Part shown: positions 1-11,529 of the stretch, piece after piece
How positions within the stretch are numbered: position 1 is the stretch's first letter
Layout: the number at the start of each line of letters is the position of its first letter
DNA from: Anniella stebbinsi
Lineage: Eukaryota > Chordata > Lepidosauria > Squamata > Anniellidae
Length of the DNA stretch: 64,000 nt
Reading direction: 5' to 3'
Assembly: GCA_029215795.1 (NCBI GenBank)
Contig: JARDYH010000003.1
Span: 16,470,001 to 16,534,000, forward strand
Position numbers and translations under genes: made by a program
Notes under the pieces: generated by a model
Seen by the model: the letters and a program-made list of their open reading frames with translations, nothing else
What the model was told of the DNA's origin: nothing
Databases searched by the model: none

Positions 1-276
1 AGGATTGCAGCTAAGGGAAGAGGGAAACCCAAGAGGGGTGGCAGATGATATCAGCATTTTTGCTAATAAAATAGTGCTGGCCTTGCATCCCCATGAACCT
101 AGGTTCCACTACATCATAGCGATTGTGGACAGATGGCAAAAACTTCTCTATTTGCAGGCCTTTGTTTCAGTACACTTGGTTTTTCATATTGTTATTTTTA
201 AGGGAAGGTTATTGTGTTTAAAAGTGGTTTTAATAGTTGTAAGCCCCACTGAGTGGTGTATAACCACTAGATGAGT

Positions 277-313
<37 letters not shown>

Positions 314-1703
314 GATACTTGTTTGTAACAAAGGAGCATTTTCAGCAGACAGAACTGGAGAGCTTTTCAAGAGGGGAGTGTAACAGGTAGCACAGCTTTT
401 AAGAAATGTAAGTATGCATCGTTCTGAAGAAGGCAAGCTGTTCCACAGAGTTGATATTTTCACCTTCAGTTTCCTCCTCAGCATCTTTTTCATTCATATG
501 CTAACTTAATGTTCACGAAGCTGGTTTGCTACAAAAGGATAATCGTTCTTTCTGGTCGTTTTGTTTTGTGAGAAATCAAGAGGAAAGGATAGCAATGCCC
601 CTTGGTTTTATTTAAGCAAATGATTGCAAAGGTATAACTCGCTACTCTTCACAATGAATTGGGCTCATGGGGATTTTTCCACCCTATAAAAAACATCAAA
701 CACTTCAAGAGAAAGTCCCAATTTAAATTCTGCATCAAACTTAAAGACACAAATTGGGAGCTAAATCTCAAAGCTTCTGGTAAGGGTCTCTGGCAGGTCA
801 CCCAAATCCAGTCACTCAAACATTTTGTTATTGCTTCCCCTGCACTTACGTAAGTGATGCTGTTTGACACCTCAGAGACAATTTCTCATGTTAGATGGGT
901 TGTAAACGAGCACATGGTCCAGAATAATTAACGGTAACACTTCAGTCCTTTTCTGACAAGAGTTGTGTTTCTCGTATGCCGTACACCGCTCGGTCTCCTT
1001 AACTGCAACCAGCCATGCCTGAAAGACAAGAAAGAATAAGATGGACAAGTGTGTCACTGATAGAACCTCTTTTGCTGTAATTAGAAGTGTACAGGGAATA
1101 AATTATTCACACACTCAATCTGTCCAGCTTGCACTAATAATAACACAACCGAAGAAGCAATCTGTTTATACTGAGGCTGAGCTGAATTTGCAACCAAATG
1201 TTTTCCGCTGCCCGACTAGCTTTCCTTGAGTTTATTAGATAAAAATTGCTCTGTCAATACATTTCAGGATAATAGGACTGCCCTAAAAAAAGGCAATTTG
1301 ATAGATATATTTACTGTAGATCACTAATACTTCACGTAATCTCCCATAAAATCTTTGGACGCAATTCACTACCAGTTCAACTGGGGTGAATGTTACGGCA
1401 TTCAGATGGGATAAATTAAAAGAAATGAGGGAGACACTGCAAAATAAGTCTATTCTAAATGTTCTAAAGAAGAACCAGAGGGTTAAAAACCTTTGCTTTT
1501 TTAAAAAACAAAACCCAGGAGTGCAGAACTGGGTGAGGTGAAATAGCAACTTTCTTTTCCCATTTACTCCATGCATTTACTACACTCTGTGCCTCTGGAA
1601 AGCCTTTGTTTATGTATTTAGGTTACTTTTGGAACATTTTTCAATCCTGGGAGATTCTCAAAAAGGGATGAAATGAAAAACTTTTGACAGTACAAATAAA
1701 ATT
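1..1703. other. No recognisable gene; AT-rich unique-looking sequence
   Basis: Only short open frames occur on either strand and none resembles a known domain. A (GA)n microsatellite lies at about 279-312. I see no splice-bounded exon, RNA gene or clear transposon terminus. Intergenic or intronic sequence is the default reading. Confidence 0.5.
279..312. repeat. (GA)n microsatellite
   Basis: Uninterrupted GA dinucleotide run of about 34 bp. Confidence 0.95.
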
Positions 1704-1909
1704 TAGGGTGGCCATATGAAAAGGAGGACAGGGCTCCTGTAGTTGTATTGAAAAGGGGATTTCAGCAGGTGTCATTTGTATGCATGCAGCACATGGTGAA
1801 ATTCCCTCTTCATCCCAACAGTTAAAGCTGCAGGAGCTCTGCCCTCTTTTGTATCTGGTCACTCTTGTATAGCTCTTGCAGCTTCAACTGTTGGGATGAA
1901 GAGGGATTT
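1704..1909. mobile_element. Palindromic hAT-type MITE (GGTGACCATATG family), truncated
   Basis: Begins TAGGGTGGCCATATG and runs through the family's left arm (GGAGGACAGGG, then GTCATTTGTATGCATGCAGC, then CCCTCTTCATCCCAACAG). It then turns into the start of the right arm and stops at a poly-T stretch. Full copies elsewhere in the window are about 320 bp with 8-bp TSDs; this copy lacks its right terminus. Confidence 0.8.
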
Positions 1910-1924
1910 TTTTTATAGAAACAG

Positions 1925-2035
1925 CTGTGCTAACTGTTGTTCAGATTGATCCTATGCATGTTTATTCAGAAGTCCCCCTGAATTCACTGGGACCTTACTT
2001 CCAGGTAAGAGTGTATAGGATTGCAGCTGCAGAAA
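1925..2035. repeat. Short interspersed repeat (GGATTGCAGC family)
   Basis: Contains GATCCTATGCATGTTTA ... TTCAGAAGT ... CCAGGTAAG ... GTATAGGATTGCAGC. The ends are roughly complementary. Related degenerate copies occur near 12155-12245 and 34125-34410. This is a common amniote interspersed repeat type; I cannot assign its class with certainty. Confidence 0.55.
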
Positions 2036-2248
2036 TGTGTGCACAAAACCCACTGTCCTGAAGACTTGCAAGTATCTGGCATCCAACATAAGTATGCCAG
2101 ATATGTACGGTCTTTTTACCCCATCCTCTTCTTACATTTCCCCACTTTAACTAATCTCTAACCCCTCCTTTGTCACAATATTATGAACCTCTGAAATTTG
2201 TGAAATACTATATCGATGGCGCCTAGGTATGTTAACTGACTAAGGCAG

Positions 2249-2372
2249 GATCTACACTACTGCTTTAAAATGGTTTATAACAGTAGTGACAACTGTTGGG
2301 GCCCAGGACACACTCCATATACAGTTTTCAAACTGTTTTCAAAGTGTCATATCCTGCTTGGTGTAGATCGGG
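2249..2372 (+). repeat. Interspersed repeat with GATCTACAC termini
   Basis: Starts GGATCTACACTACTGC and ends GGTGTAGATC, giving an inverted-repeat end. Other copies: 13620-13705 (reverse) and 42283-42337 joined to 46036-46115, where element B has inserted. It serves as the empty-site reference for that insertion. Confidence 0.7.
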
Positions 2373-3107
2373 CCAGAGATTATTCATAAGCAGAATTGAA
2401 CACACCTAACTGTTCTAAAACTAGTACGTATGTGTGTATGCCTATTCATCCACTATTTCCTTATTTCTTTAATTAATTTATATTCTGGACATATTTCCAA
2501 GCTCACTAGGCAGAAAGATTATGCATTTAAAAATGCAGTTTAAATAATAATAATAATAATAATAATACCGTGACTTATGTACTGACTCAGAATGTCAAGG
2601 ATGTTTGATAACAGGGGCTTGTGTTTGAAGCAGCTTCTTTAGAAAGTTCAGCAGGCCCAGATTAAACTTCATATTCAGCATGCTATGGAACAGAGAGATT
2701 ATCTAAATACAAGGCCCACTCTCTAGCGTGATTACCCATTTATGTCAAGTTGCTTATTCTGCTGTCTGTGCTGTGTGCCTTTCAAGCATTCCACAGCTCA
2801 TAAAACAACAGAAATTCTCTCATCCTATCACAGAGGAATTGCTACTGTATTCCCGTAGTGGTGAAATGTGAACTATTTGCAAAAGTTCACATTTCACTAC
2901 TTTGCATAAGGGATAGAGGTTGTATGAGGGATAGAGGGAGACCCAACATGAGAAAGAGAATTGCTGTGCTTCATTCTCATCCACATGGCATGTAGAAAAA
3001 GCAAGGCATACGAATTAGAAAGGAGATGAGAAGAACAGCATGATTCAGGAAAGAGCCTGCATTTTCTGTACTGGCTTTCAGCATGAAAAAAACCGATACC
3101 TTGGGCT
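2373..3107. other. No recognisable gene
   Basis: Apart from the AAT run this stretch shows no coding signal, RNA gene or repeat family that I recognise. It ends at the TSD of the element beginning at 3116. Confidence 0.4.
2544..2567. repeat. (AAT)n microsatellite
   Basis: Perfect AAT trinucleotide run. Confidence 0.9.
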
Positions 3108-3115
3108 GTTGTAAT

Positions 3116-3716
3116 TAGGGCTGTGCAGCCCCCGGATCCGGATCCGGATCCGGGTGATCCAGATCGGGCCGGTCTGAACCGGATCAGACCTCCCCCAATC
3201 CACTTTGGAACTGGATCTGGAACCGAATCCGGGTCTCCAGATCGAGATCTGGAGACCCTCCTTTTCCCCATAGACTTGCAAGTCTATGGGGTAAAGGACT
3301 CACCACCCTCCCCCACCACTCTCCCTCCTCTCCCCACTCACACGCTGCCGTCCATGCTGCCGTCCGCTGCCATCTGCTGTACTGAGAAACCAGGCCGCGA
3401 GGCCTGGTTATCAGTACAGCAGATGGTGGCGGGTGGGTGGGGAGAAGAGGGAGAATGGGGGGAGGGTGGTAAGTCCAATGGACTCACCGCCAGCCTTACA
3501 GGTCCCTGGGTGCCAGCTGCGCAGCTGGCACCCAGGGACCTGGAAGGCCAATGGGCCCGGATCTCCAGATGGATCCGAATCAATCTGGAATGGGTCTGAT
3601 CCACTTCAGAACGATCTGGACCTCCCCGACCTGGTTCGGAACAGGATCCAGGAGGTCCAGCTTGGTCCGATCCACTCCGGATTCGGGATCTGGATCCGAA
3701 TCTGTTCACAGCCCTA
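3116..3716. mobile_element. Palindromic hAT element D (TAGGGCTGTGCA termini)
   Basis: A 601-bp element flanked by perfect 8-bp duplications GTTGTAAT (3108-3115 and 3717-3724), the TSD size typical of hAT. Left end TAGGGCTGTGCAGCC; right end inverts to TAGGGCTGTGAACAG. Both subterminal zones carry degenerate GGATCCG/GGATCTGG repeats. Inside are a CCCCATAGACTTGCA/TGCAAGTCTATGGGG hairpin (about 3267-3292), a GAGAAACCAGGCC/GGCCTGGTTATC inverted pair (about 3384-3415) and a perfect 40-bp palindrome at 3501-3540. No transposase is present, so it is non-autonomous. Its modules recur in elements B and C. Confidence 0.9.
3501..3540. repeat. Perfect 40-bp palindrome inside element D
   Basis: The left 20 bp GGTCCCTGGGTGCCAGCTGC is followed directly by its exact reverse complement, with no spacer. 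Confidence 0.97.
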
Positions 3717-3828
3717 GTTGTAATGTGCTGTAGGGTGCTCTATATTGGTTCATAGCTCAGTGCCAGAGCATATGATGTTCATGACAAAGGTTCAGTTTCT
3801 GGAATTTCTAGTAAATATGGTCAGGTAA

Positions 3829-3829
<1 letters not shown>

Positions 3830-3867
<38 letters not shown>
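3830..3867. repeat. (TTA)n run, tail of an R4 LINE
   Basis: TTA trinucleotide run adjoining the 3' end of the minus-strand R4-type LINE; on the element's own strand it is a (TAA)n tail, typical of this clade. Confidence 0.8.
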
Positions 3868-4917
3868 CTCTCGCTCGGAAATGACGAGCTTTGCCAAGTC
3901 ATGCTGTCTTTTATTGATTCAGGAATATCCTAATGATTGAGCATGTTTTAATTATGACTGCTTTCTGGATGTTGGTGTGGATGTATTCTGGTAGGCCCAG
4001 TTTCTGGAGGTTTTCTGTATTATTATTTTTTAATGTGATGCTGGTGACTCATGTGACTAATGGAATAATTGTGACCTTTTCCTGTTGCCATAGTGCTTTG
4101 ACTTCCATGGCCAGTCGTGTATATTGTTCTCTCTTCTGTTCTTCCTGTTCAACAACATTTTTGTCATTCGGTATTGCTATGTCGATGAGGCATGTGTGTT
4201 TTTCTTTTTTGTCTATGAACGTTATGTCTGGTCAGTTTCAAGGGATTGTCTTGTCCATATGAATTGTTCTGTCCCATTATATTTTGTGATCTGCATTTTC
4301 CAAGATTGTTTCAGGTGAATATGTATAGTATGGTTTAGCTTGTTCATAATGTTGAATTTAATGGGCAGTTGTTGGTGAATTATTTTTGCAGCTGTATTGT
4401 GTAGTCCATATAGTCCATTCCTGCCAAAATTTTACATCCTCCTATTATATTGTCTATTGTTTCTTGGAATTGATGGCATTTCCTATATAGGTCTGTTGTT
4501 ACACTGTTGTCTTTTATGATGTATTTTTGGTAGTTCTTGGTGGCTATAACTTGATCCTGTATAGCTATTAGGAATCCTTTTGTTTCTGGAAATAGCTCAC
4601 CTTTCCTGAGCCATTCGTACGATTGTTCTTTGTTTATTTGTGGGTTCTGTATTATGTTGTAGTGCTTCCCATGGAGTGCTTTTTGTGCCCATTTTTCTTT
4701 TTTCTCTGCAAGTTTGAGTGGTTGTATTTGATCTTCGTTTTGTAGTGCTAGGTTGAGTGGGGTGTAGTTTTTATCTGCTTTTACTATGGCTTTATGAATG
4801 GGGGTGTTTTTAGTGTGAAAGAATTCTCTGAGTGATTTTACCTGTTTAGCATGCATTGTATTAATGTCTAGCAGACCTCTTTCTCCTTCTTTCCTGCTGA
4901 TTGTTATGCTTTCAATG
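3868..4917 (-). mobile_element. R4/Dong-clade LINE, 3' fragment, degenerate
   Basis: Minus-strand translation gives the C-terminal part of an R4-clade reverse-transcriptase polyprotein. After the RT tail comes a degenerate zinc-knuckle region, then a restriction-like endonuclease stretch reading PDITFIDKKEKHTC and LIDIAIPND before E-rich and Y..LA.E motifs (about 4245-4050). Several in-frame stops break the endonuclease portion. The insertion is bounded by (TTA)n at its 3' side and by an ATT run at 4918-4940. It is a dead, 5'-truncated copy. Confidence 0.85.
4380..4856 (-). pseudogene. R4-type LINE ORF remnant (RT C-terminus and zinc knuckle)
   Basis: A 158-codon open stretch. Near its N-terminus is NLALQNEDQ, then WAQKALHGKHY, SYEWLRKGELFPETKGFL and AIQDQVIATKNY, which I recognise as the R4/Dong polyprotein region after the RT domain. 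The following zinc knuckle reads RKCHQFQETIDNIIGGC: the expected first cysteine is Y and the expected histidine is N, so metal binding is probably lost. The frame ends at a stop after QLQK, while homologous sequence continues with further stops. The first ATG is only where the open stretch happens to start. Confidence 0.8.
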
Positions 4918-4992
4918 CATTATTATTATTATTATTATTATGGATGCATGTGAACTTTGTTCCTGTTTGCAAATGCACATTTGTGCTAATGC

Positions 4993-5971
4993 TAGGGTGA
5001 CCATATGGAAAAGAGGACAGGGAATGAAATACCAAACACGGCAGTGTATAGACACAGACAATACCTGATTGATTTCAGAAGTCAGCAAATAAAATGATTC
5101 AGTAGGATGAGTTGTTTTAGAACTTGCAAATTGTCTGACATATCTATTCAACTTCTAGGCATGCATTCGTGGCTTCTCCCTTCCCTTCCACTACCCTGGC
5201 TTTCTGACTTTATATTACTTTGTTTCACTGGTACTGGAAAAAGTCATAGCCACAAAGCAGATTAGAGTGTTGTTTGACATGGGACTTCCAAAGATTCCTC
5301 CTGCATCTGTTTTGGATTTCATTTTTCCACCCTTGTTTCTCTTAAGTGTTCTTCCGGAAACAATAAATGATGTATAGTGAGAGATAACTCAATAGAGAAA
5401 ATACTGGGATTTTTGGTCCTATCTCTACATATTTAATGTATGAACACATCTGTAAATTGAAAACATATTTATGCATTTGTGTGTCTGTGTGTTTCTGCTG
5501 CCCACAACACCCACCTTAATGTTAGAATAGAGATACTTGTGTCAATCATACACAAGTTTTTTTAAAAAATTGAACTTTAAAAATAAAAAAATCCAGCCAG
5601 CTGGCAGCAAGCTTGCAGCAGAGTGAGGATGCACTCAGAAAAGATATTTGAGGGAAGGGGAGAATATATCACACAGAGTATAGCAACAAAGTACAGCAAA
5701 AGCTACAAAAGTAGGAGTGAGTGAAGTCAATTCCAGATACATTGGATGTCTCACTTGTTATTTCAGTGATTTTAATATTAAGACGTTATGTAGAACAGAT
5801 TTGTCTTAATTATGTGCTGTAAAATCAGACATGGGACCAAGGCTGTGTTCAGGTAGAAACCCCCCCTTGGTGCTGGACACCCCCCCTGGGGTGGACATTT
5901 TGGTGGGGACACCCCCCTTGGGGGCTAACCAGGTTGTCCTCCTTTTTGATTTCCCAAATATGGTCACCCTA
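4993..5971. mobile_element. Possible hAT-type element with GGTGACCATATG termini
   Basis: Left end TAGGGTGACCATATGG followed by AAGAGGACAGGG; right end inverts to TAGGGTGACCATATTTGGG. The termini match the palindromic MITE family elsewhere, but the ~980-bp interior is different and no TSD matches (GCTAATGC versus GACACCAC). It may be a longer relative or two unrelated ends. No transposase frame is visible. Confidence 0.45.
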
Positions 5972-8316
5972 GACACCACGTGTACTGTGTGCTTAGCCTT
6001 TGGGGCAGCTTACTTGTCCGTTGTGATGAGCCATGCCTCCCCTGGCACCTGTATCCTAATGGAGCCCACAACAGTTTCTCAAATGGTCAAATGTATCCAT
6101 GGGCCCAAACAGGTCACTTAGCCCTGTTTAAAGGGGACCTCAGTTTAGCCATAAATCCTGTGGATTGATATTGCCTCTTTACCCTCACCTTGAGTTGACG
6201 GGGCCTAGGTAAGTAAGTGTGATGGAGAACAAGTTGGAGGGGCCTACTGAGAGCATCATCAGACAAGTGTTTTATTGCATGCTCATTAGTGGCCACTCAT
6301 GGTTTTTGGCGGGTCCTTTTGAGGACGACGTCTGTCTCCTGCACATCTCCTGCAACTTTTCTCAGTTTTAGGAGCTTATCAGAGTGATTTAAAAAAAAAA
6401 AAACACCCTTGTTTTAATCCGACTCTTCTGAAGTTGCTCTATAAATTGCCCACTAGGGGGTACTGTCCCCATTGAAATCCATTGAAATGTACAGGTCACG
6501 TGGTCGCTGGTCTCTTCTCTGTGAAAAGTGCTTATTTTGAAAGCGGGAGAGAACCAGCAAGAGAGCCGTGGTAAGGAAATGTGACTTCCTGCTATTCCCC
6601 CTCCCCCCCCCCCCCGTCTGCTAAACCCCTGAGTGTCTCCTTTCTGAGTGCTTAATTCTTCTGTCTGGCCCAAACCCCTGAGAACATCTCCTCTCCTCAA
6701 GAGCTGATCACCCCAACATGGTGGTTTCTTTGTGGGTGCCGAAATTCCTCGCCCTTAAAGGTTTCCCCCATTCACTTCAATTACAGAAAAAGATGCGTTG
6801 CAACGAGCTACTGCCTCAACTGAAGGAGGACCTCCAAGTGGGCAGGAGCTCCATGTAAGCAATGGAGGAATACATGGAGCACCAGTATCTACATATCATT
6901 GTAGTACACTGTAGATCAAGCACAATTCAGACTCCTACCTATTCACAGGACTTTATAAACACTACGGTTTGGATCAGTCTTGGACATTCCATGAATGGGA
7001 AGTTTCCTTCTGTTCATCAAAGGCACCAGAATCCAGTGGAGGCTCCCTGCTGGAGGAACAGGGTGGGGAGCTGATCTTCGCCGAGTCCCCCTTCAGCCCT
7101 TTTCATGCTGGTCCAGAGGGATCAGCGCAGGGATCTACAGGGGGAAGTGAGAACAACAAAGATTGCCCCTCTACCCATGGCCACCATCATGCACCACCAA
7201 GGAGCCACACCCAGCAGGAGCTCACTGTCAAGAGCCCCCTGAAGATGATTGCCTCTTCAGGCAGATTGCAACCTGGTTAGTCACCTGCAGTAGTGAGCAA
7301 TTATTCACCTGCAGTGGGTCACTCTGGCCTAGACCACGGTGGTGGTGGTGGTGGTGGTGGTGGTGGTGGTGGTGAGAAGGAAAAGCAGTAGGTGCCACTA
7401 ATGATTCGCTCAGTGGCTCCTTGCCTGTCAAGTAAGCAAGGTGTAGCAACACTGACAAAGAGGATAGCAGCTGGGGACAATGGTGCTAAGAAGATAGACT
7501 CACCCCTTAGGGTATCTTGCCCAAGGCCCTCAAAAACCTAGAGGTGATACCGTCCACACCCCTTCCCCCATTACAAGCAGAACTCTAAGCGCTTTTCTGG
7601 ATACAGCCCATTATCTTTGGGATCCAACCCAAGCTACATTGGAAGAACTGTGAGGACATCCAGTGGTCACGTAGTTTAATTAATTGCAGCTGAGTTCTTC
7701 AGGATTATGAAGCACCGTTTTTCACCAGTTCCACAAATTGCCATTTGGGTTTTCCATGCGCTTTGTTTGTTCACCTACTCAAGGAATCTCTAAATGGAAC
7801 CTTTTGGACAAGATTGCAGGGCACACATTTCAATTTATAACTCCACCGTAAGGTAGGGAATTGGGAGAAATATAGAGGGAGAGAGTGGAGAAAATAATAG
7901 CTTTCCCCCCCACCCCCCTTTCTTTGTGGCATGTGAAATATGTACAAAATAAAATATCAGGACAGTTGGTAGGTACAAGTTGCTGCCTGCTGGCTCTGTG
8001 ACAGCTTACTCAAAATGAGTCTGGAGTGCTTTAAAAAAACCCTTCCAAATTGGTACTCGTTGGCACATGAAATGATCTGCTCTGATCATACGACAACCTT
8101 TGGAAGCTGACCTCTTTGGTTGATTCTGGTGGGGTGTTTTTTCTTGGGAAGCAGGCAGGGAGTAGTGCCTTATTAGTCTCAGTGATAGATGCATTAGGCA
8201 AGCGAATTTAACAGAACCACTTCTGTCTCGTTTGGAGGACAGAAACAAGATTAGGTCCAGGAACACTGTACGGGTTGCCCGGTGTCTTCTTTTACTGAGG
8301 CTGCAAAGCGCCTCGG
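5972..8316. other. No recognisable gene; microsatellites only
   Basis: Contains a poly-A run (about 6391), a C-rich run (about 6600) and a (GGT)n run (7337-7374). Open frames here are short and largely products of simple repeats. No domain, tRNA or splice-bounded exon is recognised. Confidence 0.4.
7337..7374. repeat. (GGT)n microsatellite
   Basis: About 12 GGT units; it explains the poly-W and poly-H open frames on the two strands. Confidence 0.95.
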
Positions 8317-8402
8317 ATAGCTTCTTTAGAGTGCTGACTCATTCTGACCGAAACCCAGGAGAGATTCACTGCCCCACCGACACTGGAGTCACCAGCCTCC
8401 AC
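8317..8402. mobile_element. Half copy of CAGTGGAGGCTGG hAT-type MITE
   Basis: Matches the right arm of the full copy at 26417-26626: TTAGAGTGCTGACTCATTCTG, a degenerate GAAACCCAGGAGAGATTCAC, then CACCAGCCTCCACTGA. The left arm is absent. Confidence 0.65.
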
Positions 8403-8486
8403 TGAGTCAAGGTTAAAGACAAAGAAGAACCATAAGAAGGAAGTGCAAGTAGGAGCTTTGAAGTTGCCCGTCAAAAAAATGAGCAG

Positions 8487-8913
8487 TAGGGCTGTGCAGA
8501 CCCCACCCCTCCCCCCAATTTGCTTCAGAGGCTGATTCGGAGCTTCCAAATTGGCTCCGATCTGACTCGGGGTGTTTCAGGCATGGGCCGCCCCGCTTCA
8601 GATCCGAATCTGTAGCAAAATCCAAACACCCAACATGGGTAATGTGTTCCAGAAATGGCCCTTTACGCCACCATAGTTTGAGAGCTTAGATCTAGGAAAT
8701 GACAGAGCCCCATATTCATTTAAAATGATGGCTTTCATCAAGGATGGGCAGCTGCTGGACGGCTCAGGTAACTCCATGGGCAGGGGCAGCAGTTCGCCAT
8801 TGCCCTGAGGTGGCCCAAAGCACTTCGGATGACCTCGGCCTGAGCTGGTCCCGAGCTGGAATCGGCCTGCCTTGGTTCGGATTTGGGGTTTGGCCCGAAG
8901 CAGTGCAGTCCTA
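8487..8913. mobile_element. Palindromic hAT element E (TAGGGCTGTGCA termini)
   Basis: A 427-bp element with left end TAGGGCTGTGCAGACC and right end inverting to TAGGACTGCACTGCTTC. Near-perfect TSD: ATGAGCAG (8479-8486) against CTGAGCAG (8914-8921), 7 of 8. Subterminal GATTCGGA/CTTCGGATG-like motifs echo the other members. Non-autonomous; older than A, C and D judging from the mismatches. Confidence 0.75.
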
Positions 8914-8940
8914 CTGAGCAGGCACATCGTTTACCCAGCC

Positions 8941-9123
8941 CCAATCTTCCTGACTATGATGAGATGTATTGTATTTCTATTTAAATTATAGTAATTATTT
9001 CTAAATTTGAATCTATACATATAAATGAGCTTATGCAAATTTTACCCACATTGTTGTCTTCTTTCGTCTTCGTTTTGGGTGTTGCATTTCCTCTTTTTTG
9101 CTGATTCAGAGGTGGCCACCCTA
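8941..9123. repeat. Interspersed repeat ending GGCCACCCTA
   Basis: Shares TTATTTCTAAATTTG, a CATATAAAT-like stretch and the terminus GGTGGCCACCCTA with copies at 18640-18972 (same orientation), 12870-13257 and 31460-32270 (opposite). The GGCCACCCTA end suggests a DNA transposon; the class is unproven. Confidence 0.5.
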
Positions 9124-10384
9124 TTCACACCTCCTGGATTTCCATGGGGGGGGGCAGAGAATTTCACCTGTCTACCCCCATCCCTTTTGCCACTGGGTCT
9201 CGGTCCCACGGCACCGAGATTTTTTACTCTCAAGACATGTCGAAAGCTGTGACGTCACCAGGCCCTGCCACGTGACATCATTACGCCCTGCCTTGGGATG
9301 CTGGAAACCTGGAGAATCTTGCCTGAGGCGCAATCATACATCAATAGCACCATAGGAAATATGGCTGCTTGCACCGGCATCTCTTCCTTTAATTATGCTG
9401 TGTTTCCATCTCACAGAAGTAGCTACTCTTATCAGATATTTCCAAATGACAAAAAACTCACATGTATTTGATTTTCTTCCTGTTTCATTTCCTTCCTGCC
9501 AACAGAAGACTGCAACAACAATCGTGGGTAGCAGATACTGCTAAGATATTGTTCCCCACTTGCGTACGTACAAATACAAACACACACACACACACACACA
9601 CAACAGATCACTCAATTTTTCTTTTGCTTTCCATATCCCCACCCCCACCTCTTGAAGTATAACTTGATTATGCATTCATTATAAAGACGAGGGAAGGCAA
9701 TGATTAAACAAAAACATCCTTGGAATGCAGAGTTCATTTCAACCCATTTGGTTTTGTTACACACAAATTGGATTTGCATTGCAACCTGCACAGCAGGAAT
9801 TCCACTTGAAATCAAAGACAGATGCTTTTATGGGATTAGAAAGAAGTGTCTTGGGGAACGGAGAGAGCACCTTATTTTTGCATGTAATAATGGCACCCAA
9901 ATGAATAGTGATCGTTTTTGTTATTTTATCCACCTGGAGCATTATAACATGCTATTTATTTATTTATTTAGGGTTTTTCTTTTGCAGCAATTAAAAGGAA
10001 TTGAAGGTCCCATTGGTTTCATGGCTTGTTGACAAAGCAAAAAAAAAAAGTATTTAATTTTAGGTTCTTTTCTATAAATAGCTAATGATACCTGAGCCTA
10101 TTTGAATTTTAATTGTAAATGGGTTGGAGGGAAAAAATATTTGTGAAATCATTTCAAGTGGCAATGTGAAATTATTTGCTTGAAAGCAACCATTAACTCC
10201 GACTGTCCCTGCAAAGTTCTGTTCTGTTTTTGGAGGCCCAGATTTAACTCTGTGGAGGCCCTGCTCCAAGAGCATTGAAGCTCTTTCAGTTTGAGGTCCA
10301 GATTCAGTTTCTGAGAAGCTCTTGGGGGGAAGGTTTATTCCAGTGGTGGATGGGGTGGAAGGTAAAACTGGCAGTGCTGAAAAC
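9124..10384. other. No recognisable gene
   Basis: Unique-looking AT-rich sequence with a (CA)n run and an ATTT run near 9955-9970. No coding or RNA signal seen. Confidence 0.4.
9579..9602. repeat. (CA)n microsatellite
   Basis: CA dinucleotide run. Confidence 0.95.
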
Positions 10385-10902
10385 AACAATAGCAAACAAC
10401 AGTCAAGACATGAAAGAGGTATTCAAAATTATGCTTGGTGTGGAGAATGTGGACAGGGAGACATTTTCCTCCCTCTCTCATAATACTAGAACCCAAAGGG
10501 GTCATCCCATGAAGCTGATTGGTGGGAGATTCTGGACAAATAAAAGGAAGGACTTCTTCACACAGTGCATGGTGAAACTATGGAATTCGCTACCACAATA
10601 TGTAGTGATGGCCATCAATTTGGATGGCTTTAAAAGGGGGTTGGATAAATTCCTGGAGGAGAAAGCTATCAATGGCTACTCTCAATGGCTACTAGCCCTG
10701 ATGGTTATGTGCTACCTCCAGTATCTGAGGCAATAAGCCTGTGTGCACCAGTTCTGGGGAACATGGGTGGGAGGGTGCTGTTGCACCATATCCTGCTTTT
10801 ATGGTCCCTGGTTAACAGTTGGTTGGCCACTGTGTGAACAGAGCACTGGACTAGACGGACCCTCGATCTGATCCAGCTTGGCCCTTCTTATGTTATTAAC
10901 AA
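10385..10902 (+). mobile_element. CR1-like LINE 3' end (CTTCTTATGTT-ending family)
   Basis: Reads through GACATGAAAGAGG, AGGAAGGACTTCTTCACACA, GGAATTCGCTACCACA, TTCCTGGAGGAGAAAGCTAT, TGGACTAGACGGACC and ends TCTTATGTT. Parallel copies lie at 24890-25242 and 36235-37178. The long open frame across it is a remnant of the LINE end, not a host gene. 5'-truncated. Confidence 0.8.
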
Positions 10903-10944
10903 CAAAACCAACTCAGAATATTTTAGTTTCGAACTGCCAATAAC

Positions 10945-11349
10945 TAAGCCTTGGATTCAGAAATATGAATCATGGAGGCCATTTCATGACTTTTTTTACC
11001 AGGAATGGGTGGCTTCTGAGGGACGCAGGCACCTCTGGGGTGCCTGCAAAGTGCATGGAGTCACTGGAGTATTCTGGATTGCGGCGGTGGCGGCAGCCAA
11101 TCACGCCAGGGAGCTGCCAATTGTGGCAGCATCAGCAAGGCCACGTGTGCCCACCGTTCCTGGGCCCCGATAAGTGCAGCCTTCCCAAGCACTGCATGCT
11201 GGGAGTCGTAGGCTGTCACTTCCTTACGGAGGCATAGGGTTGTGCAGTGACATGGCAGATTCATCATGAAATGGCACATCTGTCATGAAATGGCCTCCAT
11301 GATTTGGATCCATGATTCGAATCGGAGGCCCGAGGCTTGCACAGCCCTA
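10945..11349. mobile_element. Degenerate TAGGGCTGTGCA-type palindromic element (G)
   Basis: Right end CTTGCACAGCCCTA matches the family terminus, with GGATCC and GATTCGAATCGGAGG nearby. An inverted pair AATCATGGAGGCCATTTCAT (about 10967-10988) and ATGAAATGGCCTCCATGATT (about 11284-11303) marks the arms. A second internal terminus-like TAGGGTTGTGCAG lies at 11236. No TSD is recognised and the left end is eroded. Confidence 0.5.
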
Positions 11350-11529
11350 AGTTCAACCTTGGAGGATGGGGAAAAAAGTGCACAAAAGGCAGGAAACCAC
11401 TGAACGACGGGTGTTTGGGGGCAGGGGGCAGGGCCAGGGGAAGAGGTGGAGCCTTTGAGGGGCATTTTTGGCCCCTAGACCCGAGATTCTGCACCTTTGG
11501 CTGTTTTAAGGGAGATAGAGATATAGATC

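Noticed and set aside
10275..10736. 153-codon gene
   Set aside because: Lies in a CR1-like LINE 3' end with parallel copies at 24890 and 36235.
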